DNA of 64,000 bases from Pteria penguin (GCA_035048485.1 CM068589.1:3040501-3104500); one strand, 5' to 3'. Shown: positions 22,006 to 33,501, counted from the stretch's first letter. The notes: generated by a model from the letters alone, not told the origin. Numbers and translations: made by a program.

Positions 22006-23760
22006 GCCTTTCTGATTTAGATGTGTTTATTGTGGATGCCTTTCTGATTTAGACGTGTATATTGTGTATGACTTTCTGATTTAGACGTGTTTATTGTGTA
22101 TGACTTTCTGTTTTAGATGTGTTAATTGTGTATGGCTTTCTGATTTAGATGTGTTTATTGTGTATGACTTTCTGTTTTAGACGTATATATTGTGTATGAC
22201 TTTCTGATTTAGACGTGTTTATTGTGTATGACTTTCTGATTTAGATGTGTTTATTGTGGATGACTTTCTGATTTAGATGTGTTTATTGTGTATGCCTTTG
22301 TGATTTAGACGTGTTTATTGTGTATGACTTTCTGATTTAGATGTGTTTATTGTGGACGACTTTCTGATTTAAATGTGTTTATTGTGTATGCCTTTCTGAT
22401 TTAGATGTGTTTATTGTGTATGACTTTCTGATTTAGATGTGTTTATTGTGTATGACTTTCTGATTTAGACGTGTTTATTGTGTATGACTTTCCGATTTAG
22501 ATGTGTTTATTGTGTATGCCTTTCTGATTTAGACGTGTTTATTGTGTATGACTTTCTGTTTTAGATGTATTTATTGTGTATGACTTTCTGTTTGAGATGT
22601 GTTTATTGTGTATGACTTTCTGTTTGAGATGTGTTTATTGTGTATGACTTTCTGATTTAGATGTGTTTATTGTGTATCATTTTCTGTTTGAGTCATGTTT
22701 ATTGTGTATGACTTTCTGATTTAGATGTGTTTATTGTGTATGACTTTCTGATTTAGACGTGTTTATTGTGTATGACTTTCTGATTTAGATGTTTTATTGT
22801 GGATGACTTTCTGATTTGGATGTGTTTATTGTGGATGTCTTTCTGATTTAGATCAGTTTATTGTGTATGCCTTTGTGATTTGATGTGTTTATTGTGGATA
22901 TCTTTCTGATTCAGATGTGTGTGTTTATTGTTTATGACTTTCTGATTTAGATGTGTTTATTGTGTATGACTTTCTGATTTAGACGTGTTTATTGTGTATG
23001 ACTTTCTGATTTAGACGTGTTTATTGTGTATGACTTTCTGATTTAGATGTGTTTATTTTGTATGACTTTCTGTTTGAGTCATGTTTATTGTGTATGACTT
23101 TCTGATTTAGATGTGTTTATTTTGTATGACTTTCTGTTTGAGTCATGTTTATTGTGTATGACTTTCTGATTTAGACGTGTTTATTGTTTATGACTTTCTG
23201 ATTTAGATGTGTTTATTGTGTATGACTTTCTGATTTAGACGTGTTTATTGTGTATGACTTTCTGATTTAGATGTGTTTATTGTGTATGACTTTCTGATTT
23301 AGACGTGTTTATTGTGTATGACTTTCTGATTTAGATGTTTTATTGTGGATGACTTTCTGATTTGGATGTGTTTATTGTGGATGTCTTTCTGATTTAGATC
23401 AGTTTATTGTGTATGCCTTTGTGATTTGGATGTGTTTATTGTGGATATCTTTCTGATTCAGATGTGTGTGTTTATTGTGTATGACTTTCTAATTTAGATG
23501 TGTTTATTGTGTATGACTTTCTGATTTAGACGTGTTTATTGTGTATGACTTTCTGATTTAGATATGCTTATTGTGGATTGCTTTTTGTTTTTACAAATAT
23601 GTGTTTATTGTGGATGACTTTCTGTGCTTATTGTAGATGAGATGTGTGTATTGTAGATGACATTCTGATTTAGATGTGCTTATTGTGGATGAGATGTTTT
23701 AGTCATGTTTATTGTGTATGACTTTCTGTTATAAATATGTCTATTTTGGATAAAGTGATA
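22006..23760. repeat. 32-bp minisatellite, ~54 units
   Basis: Unit ATGTGTTTATTGTGTATGAC plus TTTCTGATTTAG with common point variants. A multi-unit block recurs with an offset of 546 bases (GTTTTATTGTGG at 22791 and 23337), so there is higher-order structure. Copy B of the segmental duplication keeps only four to five units (37670-37800). Confidence 0.96.
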
Positions 23761-23984
23761 ACATATCATATGTTTATCAGCACTTATTGGGATAATTGTG
23801 TCAAATTATTATATTCATTTCTCAGTTTGTCAGTTACTTTTGTTGGCAAGTCAAAATAATGGCTTATATTTCGCAATAATTACTTTTCTGGTGTTTGGCA
23901 TACATATGCCACTATTACACTGCGTTTGTTGGTTAATAAATTAATAGTTTGCGATTCGTTTTAAGCTATTGGGAAAAAGATGAC

Positions 23985-25600
23985 CCTGTACAGATAACTC
24001 CACATATTGGCATATTTATCTGAAGTGCACCAGTCTCGTATACAGGTAATGTCACATATAAGCATACTTACCTGAGGTAACACAGGCCACCTATAGACAT
24101 AGTTACCTGAAGAAAAACGGGCCCTTGAGCAGCTAACGCCACCTACAGACATAGTAATCTGAAATAAAAACGGGCCCTTGTACAGCTAACGCCACCTCTA
24201 GATATAGTTACCCGAAGTAACACAGGCCCTTGTACAGCTAAAGCCACCTATAGAATAGTTACCTGAAGTAAAACAGGCCCTTGAACAGCTAACGCCACCT
24301 ATAGACATAGTTACCTGAAGTAAAACAGGCCTTTGTACAGCTAACGCCACCTATAGGCATAGTTACCTGAGGTAAAACAGGCCCTTGTACAGCTAACGCC
24401 ACCTATAGGTATAGTTACCTGAAGTAAAACAGGCCCTTGTACAGCTAACGCCACCTATAGGTATAGTTACCTGAAGTAAAACAGGCCCTTGTACAGCTAA
24501 CGCCACCTATAGACATAGTAACCTGAGGTAAAACAGACCCTTGTACAGCTAACGCCACCTATAGACATAGTTACCTGAAGTAAAACAGGCCCATGAACAG
24601 CTAACGCCACCTATAGGCATAGTTACCTGAAGTAAACAGGCCCTTGTACAGCTAACGCCACCTATAGACATAGTAACCTGAAGTAAAACAGGCCCTTGTA
24701 CAGCTAACGCCACCTATAGGTATAGTTACCTGAAGTAAAACGGGCCCTTGTACAGATAACGCCACCTAAATGCATAGTAACTTGAAGTAACACAGGCCCT
24801 TGTACAACTTACTCCACCTACAGAATAGTTACCCGAAGTAATACGGGTTCTTGTACAGCTAACGCCACCTATAGGTATAGTTACCTGAGGTAAAACATGC
24901 CCTTGTACAGCTAACGCCACCTATAGACATAGTTACCTGAAGTAATACAGGCCCTTGTACAGCTAACGCCACCTATAGACATAGTTACCTGAGGTAAAAC
25001 AGGCCCTTGTACAGCTAACGCCACCTATAGACATAGTTACCTGAAGTAAAACAGGCCCTTGTACAGCTAACGCCACCTATAGACATAGTAACCTGAAGTA
25101 AAACAGGCCCTTGTACAGCTAACGCCACCTATAGACATAGTTACCTGAAGTAATACAGGCCCTTGTACAGCTAACGCCACCTATAGACATAGTAACCTGA
25201 GGTAAAACAGGCCCTTGTACAGCTAACGCCACCTATAGGCATAGTAACCTGAAGTAAAACAGGCCCTTGTACAGCTAACGCCACCTATAGACATAGTTAC
25301 CTGAAGTAATACAGGCCCTTGTACAGCTAACGCCACCTATAGACATAGCAACCTGAGGTAAAACAGGCCCTTGTACAGCTAACGCCACCTATAGACATAG
25401 TTACCTGAAGTAACACAGGCCCTTGTACAGCTAACGCCACCTATAGGCATAGTACATGAAGTAAAACAGGCCCTTGTACAGCTAACGCCACCTATAGGCA
25501 TAGTTACCTGAAGTAAAACAGGCCTTTGTACAGCTAACGCCACCTATAGGCATAGTTACCTGAAGTAAACAGGCCCTTGTACAGCTAAGGCATGGTTATC
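23985..25600. repeat. 52-bp minisatellite, ~30 units
   Basis: Unit GCCCTTGTACAGCTAACGCC, then ACCTATAGACATAGTTACCT and GAAGTAAAACAG. Copy B has about four units (38110-38350). Many units are almost identical, so expansion in copy A, or contraction in copy B, is recent. Confidence 0.96.
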
Positions 25601-25610
25601 TGAATTAAAA

Positions 25611-26275
25611 CAATCAATGTCTTCTGCAGTATGAAAAAACATCTCCTACAAATCCATTTCTTTGGAACCTTCAGTGCTTCAGCCCAATCAAATTTCTTCA
25701 AAAACCCTTTAGTCAGTTCAATAGTTCTTCAGTAGTACTTTAGTTCAAAATGTAAAAAGCTACGGGAAAGGAAAATGCACAATGACAAAATTGATAACTG
25801 GCTTTTGCAACGGAAAACATAATAAAGAGGGATAAGGGGTTCATCTTTAATAATCACGTTTCTTTCCTTGAATTTTCAATGGAAATGGGGAGGGGTGTTG
25901 TAACCCAGAGGTCTCCTGTATCTACCCATGTCCATGTTCTCCGGTATCCTCTTTCAAAGACAACACAAAGTATACATAGAGGTATATATATATAAGAGAA
26001 GCAGTGGGTGAACCCAAGCTTCCACATAGAGAAATTCATTTAAACCCAGACCACTTTATTGGAGTTATCATTCCTATGATATGTAAACATGAACGTATTT
26101 ATAATACGGTATAGTACAAAACTCTTAACACTCGAGTGGATACGAGGTATGTGCTTGTACTCCATTGAGTAAACGGATCGACATGAAGGAACATTTAAAT
26201 ACATGCATGTGAACATGCTCCAGTTTCGCTGCTGTTGTATTCCGTGAAAGGATTACATGTGTGGCGAGAAGAAAG
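25611..26275. other. Upstream region of TRIM gene 2
   Basis: Unique-looking sequence before the intronless gene. No clear TATA box or initiator was identified. A short TA run lies at 25983-25994. Confidence 0.4.
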
Positions 26276-28276
26276 ATGGAGGATTCAGTCGAGGATTCCA
26301 TCGATGGAAGTGACTTTCTTGAACTCGAAGACAATTTGAAATGTGCGTTATGTAAAAGAGGCTACCGCTGTCCTAAAATCCTGAAATGTCGACATTCCTT
26401 CTGTGAAAGCTGTTTGGCAGAATATATACCAAAGCAACTTGGTCAGACAGGATCGACCGCGGACGGATTCCCGTGCCCGGTATGTCAGAGTTTTCATTAC
26501 GTTCCGGAGGAAAGAGTTCCAGTAGAAAATTGGGCCTCTCGTCTGGAGGATAATTATGTGTTTATAGGAATGCTAGATATAATCAACTCTGCAGAACCTC
26601 AGAATGCAGAATCTACACCGGATACAGCGATTGTGCAATGGCCGAAGAAACCGGAAGTGACGAAACAAGCGTCTGTGGATGATGTTGATGAGGCTGTTCC
26701 TTTGTGTGACCAGCATAACAAAGTTCTGGATTTCTTTTGCAAGTTTCATAACATGAATATGTGCATGGACTGTGTCATATTAAAACACAGAACTTGTGAT
26801 GTTTCCAAGAGCGAAGATGTTCTTGTATCACAACTGCGCAAAATAGAAGATTTGGACAAAAACGCAGAAGCTAATAATGAAGTTGCGAATGTATTGAGTG
26901 CGGAAATAAGAGTAAGACGTGACAATCTGGTTCGGGATCGGGACAGGGTCAAAGAGGAAATTCAGAGCATGAAACGTGAAATCATCAATAATCTAAACCA
27001 AGCTGAAAGGGAGATAAACGAGGAGATCGATCGGGTTTGCGATGATCGGTTGAGACTTTACGACGAACGTATCAAATGCTGTTCAACAATTAAACAGAAT
27101 ACTGAACAAATAAGACCTATTTTGAACAAATTACCGAGCATGGCTTCTCCCAACTTCGTGGTAAACACTGTAATCCAACGGGAACGGTCAAGTGAAGCGG
27201 AAGTAGCGCTGATGCAGGAGATGATGTCTACAACTTTGGACTGTAAGTTGAATTTAACGAAAGACTTGGCTCTTGTTACAGCTCTTGCGTCATGTAAGCA
27301 TTTCGGCCACGTGACTGTGTCAAACTCTGTTATGGAGCCGTTGTCAGTGGCGCGTAACATGTGGCAGTGGCAGGTCAGGCGCGGCCTGAGCGAAGACAGT
27401 GCGCCGCCAAAGAAACTTCGACTACAGCGCACAATCAATGCGTTACTGCCGAAAGAAAAAAGAAATAATTGGCTCACTGGTGTATGTTTCATGAAAGATG
27501 ACAGAATCGTCCTGATTGATAGAAATAATAGAAGAGTAAAACTCTACTCGCCCTTTTGTGAAAATCTGTGCTCTTTAAAGTTGCGTAAATGTACGTTATT
27601 CGCTGCTACGGCGACCGGTGATGACGAAATCGCCGTCACTATCCCGTTCAGCTCTATGATCCAATATCTCTCCACCACAAACAACGTATTGGAGAAAACT
27701 CGCACTATAGAAACGAAACAACCTTGTTATGGCATCTGCCATGGATTAAAGCAGCTGTTCGTGTGCTGCGCAAAGCAAAATAATGTGCCATGCTGCATTA
27801 AGGTATTTGACGATGGCGGGAATTTCGTTCGTGATGTCATATTCGACAATCAAGGTTCACTGATATTTACATCGCTTGACTCCGCCTATATTTCTATTAA
27901 TCCCATCGACAGCCAGCTGTCAGTGGTCGATCAGCGCTCTGACCGACATACCATTGTTACGTTCGATTTGAATGGCGAGGTGAAGTCACGTGACCCTATG
28001 CCGAACTGGACAGATAAAGTACGAGGGATAGCCTATCTGGACTCTTTTCTATTTTTGGCACTTGAGAACCGCACTCTTTGCACCTTGTCGGACATTGGCA
28101 GCGGTCAGAGTAAATTTGCGGAGATTGAAACTTCAATTGATTTGAATTATCCGTGCGCAGTCGCAGTGAATAACTCGAAAGATAAAATCATTGTGTCACG
28201 GGTACATCCGATGTTTAACTTCCGCGAAAACAACATAGTTCGCATTTTGTCTTCAGAGTCTCTTCCAGAGGGGTGA
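26276..28276 (+). CDS. TRIM-like RING/B-box protein 2, intronless
   Basis: Diverged paralog of the genes at 19593 and 35174, again a probable E3 ubiquitin ligase. The first ATG with good context (AAGATGG) is 26276, giving 666 residues; the open frame upstream begins with GTG and is not a likely start. RING: C23, C26, C38, H40, C43, C46, C67, C70. B-box 2: C144, H147, C155, H158, C163, C166, H171, C174. The coiled coil spans about 180-290 (for example EIQSMKREIINNLNQAE). The propeller-like C-terminus shares KQPCYGI, LKQLFVCCAK, CCIKVFDDGG, ISINPI and IVTFDLNG with the other two. It has a Lys/Arg-rich insertion before the propeller (PPKKLRLQR) that they lack. AATAAA follows at 28315. Confidence 0.93.
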   Translation: MEDSVEDSIDGSDFLELEDNLKCALCKRGYRCPKILKCRHSFCESCLAEYIPKQLGQTGSTADGFPCPVCQSFHYVPEERVPVENWASRLEDNYVFIGMLDIINSAEPQNAESTPDTAIVQWPKKPEVTKQASVDDVDEAVPLCDQHNKVLDFFCKFHNMNMCMDCVILKHRTCDVSKSEDVLVSQLRKIEDLDKNAEANNEVANVLSAEIRVRRDNLVRDRDRVKEEIQSMKREIINNLNQAEREINEEIDRVCDDRLRLYDERIKCCSTIKQNTEQIRPILNKLPSMASPNFVVNTVIQRERSSEAEVALMQEMMSTTLDCKLNLTKDLALVTALASCKHFGHVTVSNSVMEPLSVARNMWQWQVRRGLSEDSAPPKKLRLQRTINALLPKEKRNNWLTGVCFMKDDRIVLIDRNNRRVKLYSPFCENLCSLKLRKCTLFAATATGDDEIAVTIPFSSMIQYLSTTNNVLEKTRTIETKQPCYGICHGLKQLFVCCAKQNNVPCCIKVFDDGGNFVRDVIFDNQGSLIFTSLDSAYISINPIDSQLSVVDQRSDRHTIVTFDLNGEVKSRDPMPNWTDKVRGIAYLDSFLFLALENRTLCTLSDIGSGQSKFAEIETSIDLNYPCAVAVNNSKDKIIVSRVHPMFNFRENNIVRILSSESLPEG

Positions 28277-28314
28277 TTTAATGAAAATGTTTGTAGAAAT
28301 TTAATGTATTACGT

Positions 28315-28320
28315 AATAAA
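28315..28320 (+). promoter_or_regulatory. Poly(A) signal of TRIM gene 2
   Basis: AATAAA 39 bases after the TGA stop. Confidence 0.6.
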
Positions 28321-28781
28321 ACAAATTCATTGGATGACGTCACGAGTACCGTTACAGGATATAGTGCGTCAATAGACTGGCAATGCTTGTCTAGATCTTA
28401 ATATATCTAGCAAGCAAAAGCAGGTAACTCCGGTCAAAATGCGTCAAATGACACAACGTCTGAATCTGATTGGCTAAAACATTTGATCCTTGAGGTCATT
28501 ATGACTAAGTGTACAATACAGCGGGAAGAGTTGGAACATAGTTTTTCATAATGGGATCATCACGACCTTATTCGCTGCTACTACTGCCACAATAAGAAAT
28601 TGATTACTTGTATACGTGCACTGAATTGTGTTTCATAGATTCATAGAAACACGCATGTTTAAGAATGCATATAGCTTTGAAAACGCATTGAAATATACCC
28701 CTGTCATATTTTGCTGACAGAATAAATCGATGGTAAACATCTGTATTCTTTGAAGAGTATCATTCGTTTAAAAGTTTAAAC

Positions 28782-29399
28782 CATGGTAATTTACGAGAGT
28801 CGTGATTGGTTGATCTTATGTAGGGAAAAAGCGACTAGACTACTATATAATTCACAAGAGTCGTGATTGGCTGATCTGATATAGGGAGAGAGGGACTGGA
28901 CTACTATATAATTAACGAGAGTCGTGATTGGCTGATCTGATGTAGGGAGAGAGGGACTGGACTACTATATAATTAACTAGAGTGGTGGTTGGCTGATCTG
29001 ATGTAGGGAGAGAGAGACTGGACTACTATATAATCAACGAGTTCTGATTGGCTGATCTGATAAAGGGAAACAGGGACTGGACTACTACATAATTAACGAG
29101 AGTGGCGATTGGCTGATCTGATGAAGAGAGAGAGCTAGGGACTGGACTACTATATAATTAACTAGAGTGGTGGTTGGCTGATGTAGGAAAAGAGGGACGA
29201 AATAAATATCATTTCTGCTGTAAATCATGAATTTTGGCGAAATGGTATCAAAATTCATGATTTTGCAGCAGAATCAATCTTTATTTATAGATTGATCAAA
29301 TAATTTCATCCAATCATAGCCCCTGATACATTGAAATAGTAGTCTAGTCCCCTTTCCCTACATCGGATCAGCCAATCACGACCCTTATCAATTACCATG
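28782..29399. mobile_element. MITE with a tandemly amplified left terminal repeat
   Basis: The left end CATGGTAATTTACGAGAGTC continues into GTGATTGGTTGATCTTATGT. The right end, inverted, reads CATGGTAATTGATAAGGGTC, then GTGATTGGCTGATCCGATGT. The left repeat is present about seven times in a 61-bp array (28793-29190), the right one once. The centre has a hairpin AAATCATGAATTTT / AAAATTCATGATTT near 29222-29265. A fragment of the same element lies at 18160-18255. Confidence 0.88.
28793..29190. repeat. 61-bp array derived from the MITE end (~7 units)
   Basis: GTCGTGATTGG recurs at 28799, 28860 and 28921. Units contain GGCTGATCTGATGTAGGGAG and GGACTGGACTACTATATAAT, which is the MITE terminal sequence repeated head to tail. 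Confidence 0.93.
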
Positions 29400-29811
29400 C
29401 TTTGACCAAAAATAGTAATTGACAGGACATAGAAAGTTGAGCAGTTATTCACAGAGTCGTATTGATTGGTTCCGGTTTCTTAAATTACTATTCTAATTGT
29501 CTAATCAGCAATGCAAAGCCGGTCGGTTTTCAGAATATGTGTAAGACGGGTAAGTCGATTTCTGAAAATCGATGGACCTATTTAGGGCTTCTAGTTTGCG
29601 CCAGCTATATAATACCACAGGGACCAAGCACGTAAGAAAAGCGGGCGGGGGGGGGGGGGTGTTGGAAATCAGACCCCCTTCCTACTTTCTTACGCGCATG
29701 GACCCCATGTATTATACAATTATATGTGTACATGGTCGGTTTCTAATGAGTCATATGTTGTGTACAGTGTCGCATGCAAAATATTTGGTGTACGATATTG
29801 ACACAGTTGAT

Positions 29812-30150
29812 CATGTGCCAGTAACGTGCTCGTGGCGGCATAATGATAAACATGTGCCAGTAACCTGCTCGTGGCGGCATAATAATAAACATGTGCCAGT
29901 AACCTGCTCGTGGCGGCATAATAATAAACATGTGCCAGTAACCTTCTCGTGGTGGCATAATAATAAAGATGTACCAGTAACCTGCTCGTGGCGGCATAAT
30001 AATAAACATGTGCCAGTAACCTGCTCGTGGCGGCATAATAATAAACATGTGCCAGTAACCTTCTCGTGGTGGCATAATAATAAAGATGTACCAGTAACCT
30101 GCTCGTGGCGGCACAATAATACACGTGTGCCAGTAACCTTCTCGTGGCGG
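29812..30150. repeat. 39-bp minisatellite (~9 units), interrupted by a transposon
   Basis: Unit CATGTGCCAGTAACCTGCTC plus GTGGCGGCATAATAATAAA. Because 39 is a multiple of three, long stop-free frames run on both strands; these are not genes. The unit sequence resumes at 31986 (CGGCACAATAATAAACATG) after a 1.8-kb insertion. Confidence 0.95.
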
Positions 30151-30611
30151 TGTTATATAGTAGTTTTTCCCCCATAGTAGTCCCCCCCCCCCCGGAAAAA
30201 TGGCTATATAGTAGTTTCCCCCATGGCGAAAAAACTGCTATATAGTAGTCTTTCCCCCATAGTAGTTTCCCCCTTACGTAACGGTTTGGAAATTATACAC
30301 GTTCGTTCTGTATTAGTCAGATAACGTTTGAAATACAAATGTACTATAGTAATAGACTGTGGTTCAAACCGATGGTGTTATGGTTAATGGGTTTCTATAT
30401 ACTGTTAAGTATTTTGTTTGTGTGTGTGTATATATGTGTATATGTTTAATTTTTGTTTTATTTATTTATTTAAAAGTCTTTCTTTTTTAGTATGCTATTG
30501 TCTTAATTATTTCGTTGTAAAAATTGTCGTTTACTTGCGTACAGATGTCAATGATGACGTCAGGCTGTGAATCAAGATTCGATCCCAGGCAATTTTCGTA
30601 ATACATCATGA

Positions 30612-30890
30612 TTGACTGATTGATTGATTTTTGTTTAACGTCACACCACGAATATTTCACGTATATGGTGACGGCATCTGCCTGATGCGGGGCATACAAA
30701 TTTTGACCTTTGCAACGGACCCACCCGAAGCAGTGAGGGATCTTTAACGTGCCATGCATACCACGACACGGGACCTCAGTTTTTACTGTCTGATCATACT
30801 GTCAGGACACCGGCATGACCAGAGCGGGAATCGAACCCCGGCCTTCCGATCAGGAGTCCAGCGCGATACCACTAGGCCACGCCGGCTTGG
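30612..30890 (-). mobile_element. tRNA-derived SINE, minus strand, with target-site duplication
   Basis: On the minus strand the head reads GCCGGCGTGGCCTAGTGGTA, with a B box GGTTCGATTCCC-like, and the tail is ATCAATCAATCAGTCAA-like. Flanks TAATACATCATGA (30599-30611) and TAATGCATCATGA (30891-30903) form a 13-base target duplication with one mismatch. Same family as 32936-33212. Confidence 0.92.
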
Positions 30891-31240
30891 TAATGCATCA
30901 TGATAAGTAAAATAGGAATTTATTATTCAAAATGTTCCAATGATAAATATAAGAATTGAACGTGCAAGAATTCCTTGAACATTCAATTCCTAAATAAATT
31001 AAGACTGATGCATTATATATATCACAATATCGCTCATCATGTACAGAGTGCATGATAAACATGAAAATAACAGAAGGGAATTCCACCCAGGTGTCCACGA
31101 TTTGCAATCTACGACAAGGCTTGTCTAGTCGCAGATGTTGTAAATCAAGAACACAAGAATGTGATTTCCTTGTCTTTGCTAAGTTTCAAAGTTCTACACC
31201 CTTTTGTGTAGAAGATATAGTCAAGGTTAAATTGTTTTGA

Positions 31241-31555
31241 AAAGTAGGTCACACTATAAGGTCAAGGTCATTAGGTCAAAAGTCATGGTCCCAAATAAAA
31301 GATCTTATCACAAGTAATCTATATATGAAGTTCAAAACCCATTCTCCTTTTGGTACAAAAGGTACAGCCAATGTTTAAAGTTTTTGAAAACGTAGAGCAC
31401 CAAGGTCAAAGTCACTAATTAAAAAAACATGGTCCCAAATAAAAGGTCTCATTACAAGAAAATTATATGTGGAGATTCAAAGCCTTGAACCTCTTAGTAC
31501 AAACGATATAGTCAAGGTTTTTGCCACAGGGTAAGAGTCACAGACAGGTCAAAAA
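31241..31555 (-). repeat. TGACCTTGA-rich interspersed repeat, reverse orientation
   Basis: Contains AAGGTCAAGGTCATTAGGTC and GTCATGGTCCCAAATAAAAG, the latter twice about 150 bases apart. Related to the repeat at 15060-15760. Confidence 0.7.
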
Positions 31556-32401
31556 CTAGATGCCCCCGAATTTCATTCCAGGGGCATAAAACGAACTTGT
31601 TTTTCTTTTTTCCATTTGTATACATAGAGATTTCTCGGATTAAATAAAGATATCTCGAATGGAATTCTAGTAGATAAATCTCTGTTCTAAATATATGCAT
31701 TTGTATTTGGAAAAGAGTGTCATGTTCTAATTTTTAAATTTACTTGGGGTGGTATGTGTGAAAAGAAAATCCGGAATTTAACATTGGGGGGAAAATCCAC
31801 TATATAGTAGTTTTTCCACTGGGGAAAATGGCTATAAGAGGGGGAAAAATGGCTTAATAGCCAAATTTCTCCCGGGGAAACACTACTATATAGCCATTTT
31901 TCTGGGAGGAAAAACTACTATCTATAGCCGTTTTTCCGGGGGGACTGGCTGGGGGAAACTACTATATAACACTATTATATAACACCGGCACAATAATAAA
32001 CATGCTTCATGTAACCATAAACTGTACAGTTTCTTTCGCCCAAACTGTTGCAGTATTTCTGGGCTTCCTTTAATCCCTGAACATGAACACCCCCTTAACG
32101 TTTGTTTTGTTTAGCAGAGAACCCGGATGTAAGTGTTTATCACTGTGGGATGCACTTCGAATATGTTTTTGCAATAAAGCATGGTTAGGCGGACAAAACA
32201 CATAAATAAAGTTACAAGTAAAGAGCACTTCAAGCTTGAACGACATTAATCTTGGCCATACACGATATATTCATCGCACCTAGGACAAATTGTCGCATTT
32301 CATTGGGTAAAAACGTGTCACGTGGTGACCCCTATGAGACTACAGGAAGTTAGTAAAATTTCTTAGGGGGCAATGGTCGTCGCCTGTACTGTTCGTTAGC
32401 G

Positions 32402-32402
<1 letters not shown>

Positions 32403-32487
<85 letters not shown>
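32403..32487. repeat. TA dinucleotide microsatellite
   Basis: Uninterrupted TA run. Confidence 0.97.
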
Positions 32488-32489
<2 letters not shown>

Positions 32490-32688
32490 CATCCACAGTT
32501 TTTCATTGAATATTTTCGAGTTACATCCATCAGTGTGTGTGACGTCAGATAAATTGAAAGCGTCTCTGCGATCTAGTTTGTGGACAAGTATTGCTCGGTT
32601 CGAAATTGACGAGAAAAGAAGGAATTGATATTCATACATTTGTTCATTCATAACAGGGTATAAAAAGGTCCCCAGTGCGATAAATTTG

Positions 32689-32828
32689 TTATATGGTTTG
32701 TTACTGACCTACCACGAAACCATAGAGAGTCAGTAAAGTCCACAGGAGGTTCGGCCTTCGCCCTAACTCCCTATAGATATTTCTGACCTTCTATGGTTCC
32801 GTGGTCAGTAGCCGAACAAACCATATAA
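32689..32828. mobile_element. Hairpin MITE, ~140 bp
   Basis: TTATATGGTTTGTTACTGAC at the left and its inverted partner ending at 32828. The arms extend through ACCACGnAACCATAGA to about 45 bases each. Confidence 0.8.
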
Positions 32829-32935
32829 CTAATAATGTAATTTTATTCTACGTCCTACTTTCGTTTTCCGTTTACATGTACATGTATTTAACACATACGC
32901 CAAAAGGTGCAATATCCTAAGGTACACGCCCCGGA

Positions 32936-33212
32936 AGCCGGCGTGGCCTAGTGGTATCGCGCTGGACTCCTGATCGGGAGGCCGGGGTTCGAGTCCCGCT
33001 CTGGCTATGCCGGTGTCCTGTCTTTCGAATGAGACAGTAAAAACCGATGCCCCGTATCGTGGTATGCATAGCACGATAAAGATCCCTCACTGCTTCGGGT
33101 GAGTCCGCTGCAAAGGTCAAAATTCGTATGCCCCGCATCAAGCAGATGCCGTCACCATATACGTGAAATATTCCTGGTGTGACTTTAAACAAAAGTCAAT
33201 CAATCAATCAAT
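32936..33212 (+). mobile_element. tRNA-derived SINE with perfect 12-bp target-site duplication
   Basis: tRNA-like head GCCGGCGTGGCCTAGTGGTA (A box) and GGGGTTCGAGTCCCGCTC (B box). The conserved body has GAGACAGTAAAAACCGATGC, AAGATCCCTCACTGCTTCGG and GCAGATGCCGTCACCATATA. The tail is (CAAT)n. ACACGCCCCGGA flanks it at 32924-32935 and 33213-33224. It is an RNA polymerase III-type retroposon and not a tRNA gene. Other copies: 30612-30890 (full) and fragments at 47470-47650 and 48700-48905. Confidence 0.96.
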
Positions 33213-33372
33213 ACACGCCCCGGACCAGTTTCAGAAGTTACCGGAAGTACCGGAACTACTTATGACCGTTACTAGTAAATAAAAATGACGTCGTCTACTG
33301 GGTCACCAGAGTTTAATTTATTTATTTAACCCCCCACAAATAGTGTTTACGAAAGTAGGAAGTATAATAAAA

Positions 33373-33501
33373 AGGTTATTAAGTAAGCATCGCAAAATAT
33401 TCTCGCCCTCGGTCTTTGTGCGGACTGACCCTGGAAAGCTCGGGCCGGTCCGCAGAAATGCGCTGGGGTGTGAATATTTCGCGATGCTTACTCAATAACC
33501 T
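33373..33501. mobile_element. Hairpin MITE, ~130 bp
   Basis: Arms AGGTTATTAAGTAAGCATCG and, inverted, AGGTTATTGAGTAAGCATCG enclose a GC-rich centre with a second small hairpin (TGCGGAC ... GTCCGCA). Confidence 0.85.

Larger units (their letters stand above)
18940..25610 (+). repeat. Segmental duplication, copy A (TRIM gene 1 and flanks)
   Basis: The upstream region, gene, 3' flank and two downstream minisatellites reappear in the same order at 34810-38355. Copy A is about 6.7 kb and copy B about 3.5 kb; nearly all of the difference lies in the arrays. Confidence 0.88.
30151..31985. mobile_element. TIR element inserted in the 39-bp array
   Basis: The left end TGTTATATAGTAGTTTTTCC is mirrored at the right end, where GGGGGAAACTACTATATAAC leads to ATAACAC. 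Subterminal copies of TATAGTAGTTT-CCCCC occur several times in both orientations (30151-30270 and 31795-31975). Flanking CGG is present on both sides, consistent with a 2-3 base target duplication in GTGGCGGCAC. No transposase frame is visible. A SINE is nested at 30612-30890 and a TGACCTTGA-type repeat at 31241-31555. Confidence 0.8.

Noticed and set aside
26261..26275. Five-codon upstream extension of TRIM gene 2
   Set aside because: It would need a GTG start; ATG at 26276 has a good context and matches the MED start of the paralogs.
29572..30177. Open frame with repeated VPVTCSWRHNNKH
   Set aside because: 39-bp minisatellite; several frames stay open on both strands.
32936..33010. Functional tRNA gene
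   Set aside because: Good A and B boxes, but followed by a conserved SINE body and (CAAT)n tail with a target-site duplication; it is a retroposon head.
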